From NCBI GenBank assembly GCA_016987375.1, contig PJRA01000509.1, forward strand, positions 493,003-504,641: a stretch of 11,639 nucleotides of DNA. Reading direction: 5' to 3'. Both the position numbers and the translations under genes were made by a program. This DNA is from Brachionus koreanus (Eukaryota; Rotifera; Eurotatoria; Ploima; Brachionidae). Under the pieces are notes generated by a model. It saw only the letters and a list, made by a program, of their open reading frames with translations, did not search any database and was not told the DNA's origin. Below are positions 8,025-11,639 of this stretch, piece after piece (within the stretch, counting starts at the first letter, position 1; every line of letters begins with the position of its first letter).

Positions 8025-8948
8025 TTAGTCTAAAAAGCCTAGAGCCCTGAGCATTTCAAAATTACCATTAACATATTTTTGATCATAGTTTTTTATTTTA
8101 CCCATCCAACTATTAAAGGAACCATTGTTAATAGGTTTTTTAATTTGACTATAAGACCATTCATCATTTACTGCAAATACTTCTGAACCAATATAATTTT
8201 GATGATTTAAAAACTTATCAGTCCATTCAATATCCAAAAATTCACATATTGTTTCCAAAGTGTGCTTTGTGTTCGTTATTAATTCCTTATATCGGATTTT
8301 TTTGCAATACTTAGGCCCGATTCTATTGCAATTATTCAAATAAATTCTATTTTGATTGTTCCAAGTACTCAAAAACTTAGTAAATACTCTAAAATTTGGT
8401 TGCCTATTAAGCTTTTTAATAAAAGAATAAGCTACTTCTCTGCCGTCACGAAGCATGTATATAAATTTCGCATTTGGCAGAGTTGTGTGCAAATCATAAG
8501 ATATTGACATAATTGATGGAAATTTTTCACACAAAATAGTTCCTACTTTGTTCTTGTTTTCCATTGAATACATTAGAAAAATTCCAATTGCTTTATTCAA
8601 AAACTTTTGGTCATAACCTCGTTTAATTGTTTTTTTTAAAGTTGTAGTGTCCCTTTTAAGATTTTGATAAAAATGAATAAAGTAGCTTAAAAATGGTGAC
8701 TCTGGTCCGCAATTTATTGATGAATGGGTGTCAAGTATTGACCGCATTAGAGTGGTACCAGATCTTCCCACTCCGCCTATGAACAAAACTCTTTTGTTTA
8801 GAACTTTTTCCACAAATTCACCTGGAAAAAGTCTGGATCGACTCAATGTTTTTTCAGAAGACTGTGAAACAATAAAGTATTGTCGCATATAAAGTAATTG
8901 TAAAAATACCAATAGACACGGAAACAGAAGAAAAAAAGTTTTTCGCAT
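8025..8948 (-). CDS. TPST: tyrosylprotein sulfotransferase, divergent
   Basis: Golgi type II membrane enzyme that moves sulfate from PAPS onto tyrosines of secreted and membrane proteins. One exon, 307 residues. Residues 4-21 form a hydrophobic signal anchor after a short basic start. The 5'-phosphosulfate loop is GGVGRSGTTLMR (58-69). CGPES (80-84) aligns with human CGEET, so the catalytic Glu is kept at 83. Lys142 (CEKFP) matches the Lys of human NKDPF. RDGR (167-170) and Ser175 match the 3'-phosphate site. Four cysteines (80, 140, 207, 215) match the two conserved disulfides. KPINNG (271-276) and WMGKI (281-285) match human KPVNVG and WVGKI. Differences: the Arg of CGEETR is Pro85, and the Ser of human GALSKW is Asn279 with Ser280 beside it. 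It ends at LRALGFLD, so the tail of human TPST (about 370 residues) is absent. The frame is intact, pointing to a functional but divergent paralogue; human TPST genes have several exons, so lack of introns hints at an old retrocopy. Confidence 0.92.
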   Translation of the reverse strand: MRKTFFLLFPCLLVFLQLLYMRQYFIVSQSSEKTLSRSRLFPGEFVEKVLNKRVLFIGGVGRSGTTLMRSILDTHSSINCGPESPFLSYFIHFYQNLKRDTTTLKKTIKRGYDQKFLNKAIGIFLMYSMENKNKVGTILCEKFPSIMSISYDLHTTLPNAKFIYMLRDGREVAYSFIKKLNRQPNFRVFTKFLSTWNNQNRIYLNNCNRIGPKYCKKIRYKELITNTKHTLETICEFLDIEWTDKFLNHQNYIGSEVFAVNDEWSYSQIKKPINNGSFNSWMGKIKNYDQKYVNGNFEMLRALGFLD

Positions 8949-9257
8949 TGTTTTTTTTAGATAGAAATAAAATTAAAAAAAAAATTCCATTTAAATACAT
9001 TTTAAGTTATTTTTTCGATATTAAAATTTAAAACATTCAATAAAATTTCCAATCCTATTTTGCTTCATTCAATTCAAACCATTTACTAATTACTAATTTA
9101 AATTTTTCATAGAAATACATTAGGAAAGAAATTAAACTTTTAAAAACAAAAATCAATTTTAATTTTAGTTAATATTTTTTTTCCATTATTTATGTTATAT
9201 TTCAAAATTTTTTTTCCAATATTTTCGTAAAATTTTCTTTCAATCAATTTAAAACAA
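8949..9257. other. TPST upstream region / DPH4 3' flank
   Basis: 309 bp of AT-rich DNA between two genes transcribed in the same direction. It must hold the DPH4 3' end and the TPST promoter. No clear AATAAA for DPH4 or TATA box for TPST stands out from the A/T background. Confidence 0.5.
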
Positions 9258-9755
9258 CTAGATTATTAAAATATTTATTACTAAACTGCAAGAATCACAT
9301 TCCAAACTAAGAATAAATGAATCAACAGTAATTGAAGCTGAACTAGAAACAGAATTTGAATTCGATTGATTAGATAAAATTTCAATAATTTGCTTTTGAT
9401 TGAATTTGTATAAACTGCCACATCGACAAACACGACTAAACTCACCTGAATAGCTATCAAATTCAAAATCTTTTTTTAAGCTTAAAACAAATAAATTTTC
9501 ATCATTGCCATAATATTGCATGTTTTCTCCTTTTCTCTTCAAATCCGATTGCTTCAATATGGAATCATATGCTTTGCGTTCTTCTATATTACTCAATAAT
9601 TTATATGCTGTTTGAATTTCTAAAAATCTGTCGTGAATATTTTTGTTCTCTAAATTTTTATCTGGATGATAAACAAGCAATAATCGATGATAGCTTTGTT
9701 TTATTTGATCTTGGGTTGAAAATTGATCGCATTCCAATATTTCATAAGCGTTCAT
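9258..9755 (-). CDS. DPH4: DPH4/DNAJC24, diphthamide biosynthesis J-domain protein
   Basis: Cytosolic zinc/iron-binding J-domain cofactor required for diphthamide formation on elongation factor 2; it supports the radical chemistry of the DPH1-DPH2 step. One exon, 165 residues (human about 149). The J domain starts almost at Met1 (NAYEILECD), with the HPD motif at 30-32 (YHPDKN) and the helix III-IV segment KLLSNIEERKAYD at 52-64. The CSL-type zinc finger follows: SGEFSRVCRCG (103-113) gives Cys110 and Cys112, and ECDSCSLVINILI (152-164) gives Cys153 and Cys156, the four metal ligands. An Asn/Ser-rich insert (about 129-146) sits between the Cys pairs and accounts for the extra length. It lies 309 bp upstream of TPST in the same direction with no functional link. 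The order of J domain then CSL finger separates it from DPH3, which lacks the J domain. Confidence 0.93.
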   Translation of the reverse strand: MNAYEILECDQFSTQDQIKQSYHRLLLVYHPDKNLENKNIHDRFLEIQTAYKLLSNIEERKAYDSILKQSDLKRKGENMQYYGNDENLFVLSLKKDFEFDSYSGEFSRVCRCGSLYKFNQKQIIEILSNQSNSNSVSSSASITVDSFILSLECDSCSLVINILII

Positions 9756-10463
9756 TTATCAAAGTTGATCACAGTATAGTTTACCTAAATTTGTCCAAAT
9801 ATTCTTGAACTAAAAAAACTAATTGATTAATTAAATTTTGTTATTTTTGATATTTTTAATAATAGAATTTTTCATGTTTAATATTTTTAAATAGATAAGT
9901 TATTATTATTATTTTATAATTTTGCTTTATTTTGCTGCATTGAATTTTATTTAAATTATTATTTTTGACGAACTTTGGTGTCTTTAAGACTGAATAAGAT
10001 AACATAAAATCAATAAATGCTGGTGAAAAATTGACAAAAGCAAAGCTTTATTTCAAAAGCTAAATAGAATAGTTATAGTAGTGAATTAATTCAAGGATTT
10101 TACCAGATTTTAAATGAAAATTCCTAAATGAACAAATTCACAAATTTACAGCAATTTACGTGAATCGTTGAAAAATTTTTCATCAACATCGCAAATTAAC
10201 CTAAAAAAAAAGAGCAGATTTTTTGAAAAGCCTTTTTCTTGAAGAATTTATATTTTTCTACATAAATTTTACTAGTTAAAAGCTCATAATTACTCTAGAG
10301 ACTTTTTGAAAGAAAAAATTGACAGAACCTTGCCAAATTAAGAAAAAAAAACTTTTAAAAAATGTGATAAAAACTTAGTTTTTAAAATTTTTACAATTTT
10401 AGTCTTCTACAAAAGTCTTTCGTTTTTTTAAGATTTTAAAAACTTTTTTGATTTTTTTTTAAA
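9756..10463. other. AT-rich region upstream of DPH4, no gene recognised
   Basis: It contains the DPH4 promoter. A 38-codon plus-strand open run near 10130-10240 (TNSQIYSNLRESLKNFSSTS and onward) has a protein-like composition and lies upstream of the retropepsin fragment on the same strand. It could be gag debris of that element, but I recognise no motif. The T-rich end TTTTTTTAAAG at 10452-10463 resembles an intron acceptor. Confidence 0.4.
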
Positions 10464-10745
10464 GTTAAGTTACTGACTGAGAATGAAGATGAACATTATC
10501 TTGATACTGATAGGTCTTCGAATAATCTGGACTTTTTTGAAGATGGTCCGTTAATGCATTATCTAGAAACTGGTGAAACTATGGACACGGAAATGTTAAT
10601 CGATACGGGTGCTCAAAGGTCAGTTATTTCGGAAAAAGCTAGTCAAAGACTAAAACTAGAAATGTCAGAAAATGTTAGCCTTGTTAAACCAATTGGTATC
10701 AAATCATTTGAGTCGAAACTGACAAAAATTAGAAACTTGACTTAG
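10464..10745 (+). mobile_element. retropepsin-like protease fragment of an LTR-type retroelement
   Basis: Plus-strand open frame of 93 codons. An acidic leader (TENEDEHYLDTDRSSNNLDF) leads into EMLIDTGAQRSVISEKASQR and then KLEMSENVSLVKPIGIKSF. DTGA at 10602-10613, preceded by hydrophobic residues and followed by an S-V-I-S stretch, is the active-site signature of retroviral-type aspartic proteases of Gypsy or BEL/Pao elements. The first ATG (10554) is internal to the open frame, so the sequence continued upstream originally. It stops at 10743-10745 before the second half of the protease fold, and no reverse transcriptase or integrase follows, so it is a fragment. A domesticated single-domain retropepsin exon is the alternative: the protease may begin at a splice acceptor just before 10464. 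Confidence 0.65.
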
Positions 10746-11010
10746 AAATGACTTTTTTTTAACTTCAAGTCTGGTAAAAGTCTTTTGAAATAAAAGTAAT
10801 AAAAATTTTTAGCATCAATTTCTGTTCTATTAGTTTATTTTGTACCAAAACCGATCACTATGAAAATGTTTATCTTTTAAGCCTAGATCGTGAGATAGAT
10901 TTTGAGAGATTTATAGAAAACTTTAAAATGTGAAGAGAATTGTTAAATGGAGGGCGAGTGTGAGTTGGTATCTTTTATGAATTTTGATAATTTTGATTAG
11001 TTCAACAACT
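10746..11010. other. spacer between retropepsin fragment and palindrome
   Basis: AT-rich sequence with stops in all plus-strand frames. I see no continuation of the protease, no LTR termini and no RNA gene. Confidence 0.4.
10999..11006. repeat. possible target-site duplication, left copy
   Basis: AGTTCAAC here recurs in direct orientation at 11517-11524, bracketing the palindrome. Against it, the right copy lies about 25 bp outside the matching arm end and the same 8-mer occurs elsewhere in the window (4373-4380), so it may be coincidental. Confidence 0.2.
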
Positions 11011-11492
11011 TGCTATATCCTATTCCCCGTTCGATATTGCAGCCACAGAACCCGAAACACACATCTCGCACATGTTAAAACATTCTTAACTTACACCGCA
11101 TGCGTCAAAGTTATGTTTCGAGTCCTGGATTGAGTTATAGCTAAAGTTTTTTAATTTAATGGTGCAATGTCAATAGGGTTTCAGTCAAAAAAAAAATTAT
11201 TTTTTTGAATTATTCGTTTGGTTCAGCATTACAAATTAAAAAAAAAAAATAGATATTAATTTTTTTATTATTAAACCAAATGCATAATTCATGGTAGAAA
11301 CTCTATTGTCAGTGCTGCATTAAATTAAAAAACTATACTTAAAACGCGATCCACGACTCGAAACACAACTTTAACGCATGTGGTGTAAGTTAAGAATGTT
11401 TTAACATGAGCGAGATGGTGTTTAATGTCTGAGCCAAAGGTGTGTTTCGGGTTCTGAGGCTGCAATATCGAACGAGGGAATAGGGTATATCA
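11011..11492. repeat. 482-bp near-palindromic element (foldback/MITE-like)
   Basis: The two halves are reverse complements over almost the whole length, meeting at an A/T-rich centre near 11245. Exact matches include 11029-11044 with 11458-11473 (16 nt) and 11071-11097 with 11382-11408 (27 nt); an AGTTTTTTAATTTAATG block and the inner GAATTAT...TTTGGTT segments also pair. The right arm has an insert of about 25 bp near 11415-11440 absent from the left. Arms are richer in G+C than the surroundings. Inside each arm CGAAACACA and its reverse complement recur, so arms are themselves partly self-complementary. No coding frame is present. It fits a non-autonomous foldback or MITE-type DNA element or an inverted duplication; RNA from it would form a long hairpin. 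Confidence 0.8.
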
Positions 11493-11639
11493 AATAAAGG
11501 ACTAAATTAATAATGCAGTTCAACTAAATCTTATTTATAAAAATGTTATCATTTTTGTTGTTGAATAGATTAGAATAGGCTACTTGATTAAAAGCAGTAT
11601 GAACGACAAATTAAATTAAATTTTAAAATCTAATATTTG

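Noticed and set aside
9281..9466. 61-residue minus-strand frame inside DPH4
   Set aside because: Out-of-frame shadow of DPH4, whose zinc-finger cysteines are in the other frame.
9569..9808. 79-residue plus-strand frame
   Set aside because: Antisense shadow of the DPH4 J domain.

Overview
The window is very AT-rich (roughly three quarters A+T by eye) nuclear DNA of an invertebrate animal. Three genes are recognisable and all lie on the minus strand: a four-exon Ral small GTPase with very short GT-AG introns (48-56 nt), a single-exon tyrosylprotein sulfotransferase (TPST), and a single-exon DPH4/DNAJC24 J-domain protein. Ral and TPST point to a metazoan. Tiny introns, extreme AT content and abundant decayed retroelements fit a compact genome such as a monogonont rotifer (Brachionus-like), but that placement is inference.

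Layout: 266-1094 is Ral. From about 1100 to 7970 there is no recognisable host gene, only AT-rich sequence holding retroelement debris and small orphan reading frames. The debris comprises a 3' scrap of a LINE reverse transcriptase (4329-4397) and a frameshifted, internally deleted LINE reverse transcriptase relic (6798-7555), part of which recurs at 7821-7836. The orphans include a short frameshifted minus-strand frame at 4598-4781 with a TATA-like box and an AATAAA at plausible places, and a 51-residue plus-strand frame at 6242-6397. An imperfect inverted repeat lies at 5107-5279 and a dense cluster of TGCA motifs at 6459-6633. TPST (8025-8948) and DPH4 (9258-9755) follow head to tail. The right end holds a retropepsin-like fragment of an LTR-type element (10464-10745) and a 482-bp near-palindromic element (11011-11492).

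The host genes belong to unrelated pathways: Ral in vesicle and membrane signalling, TPST in Golgi tyrosine sulfation, and DPH4 in diphthamide synthesis on elongation factor 2. Nothing suggests they act together. No CRISPR, toxin, phage or operon-like system is visible. The most distinctive unexplained structure is the palindrome at the right end; next are the frameshifted 4598-4781 gene-like unit and the divergent TPST.
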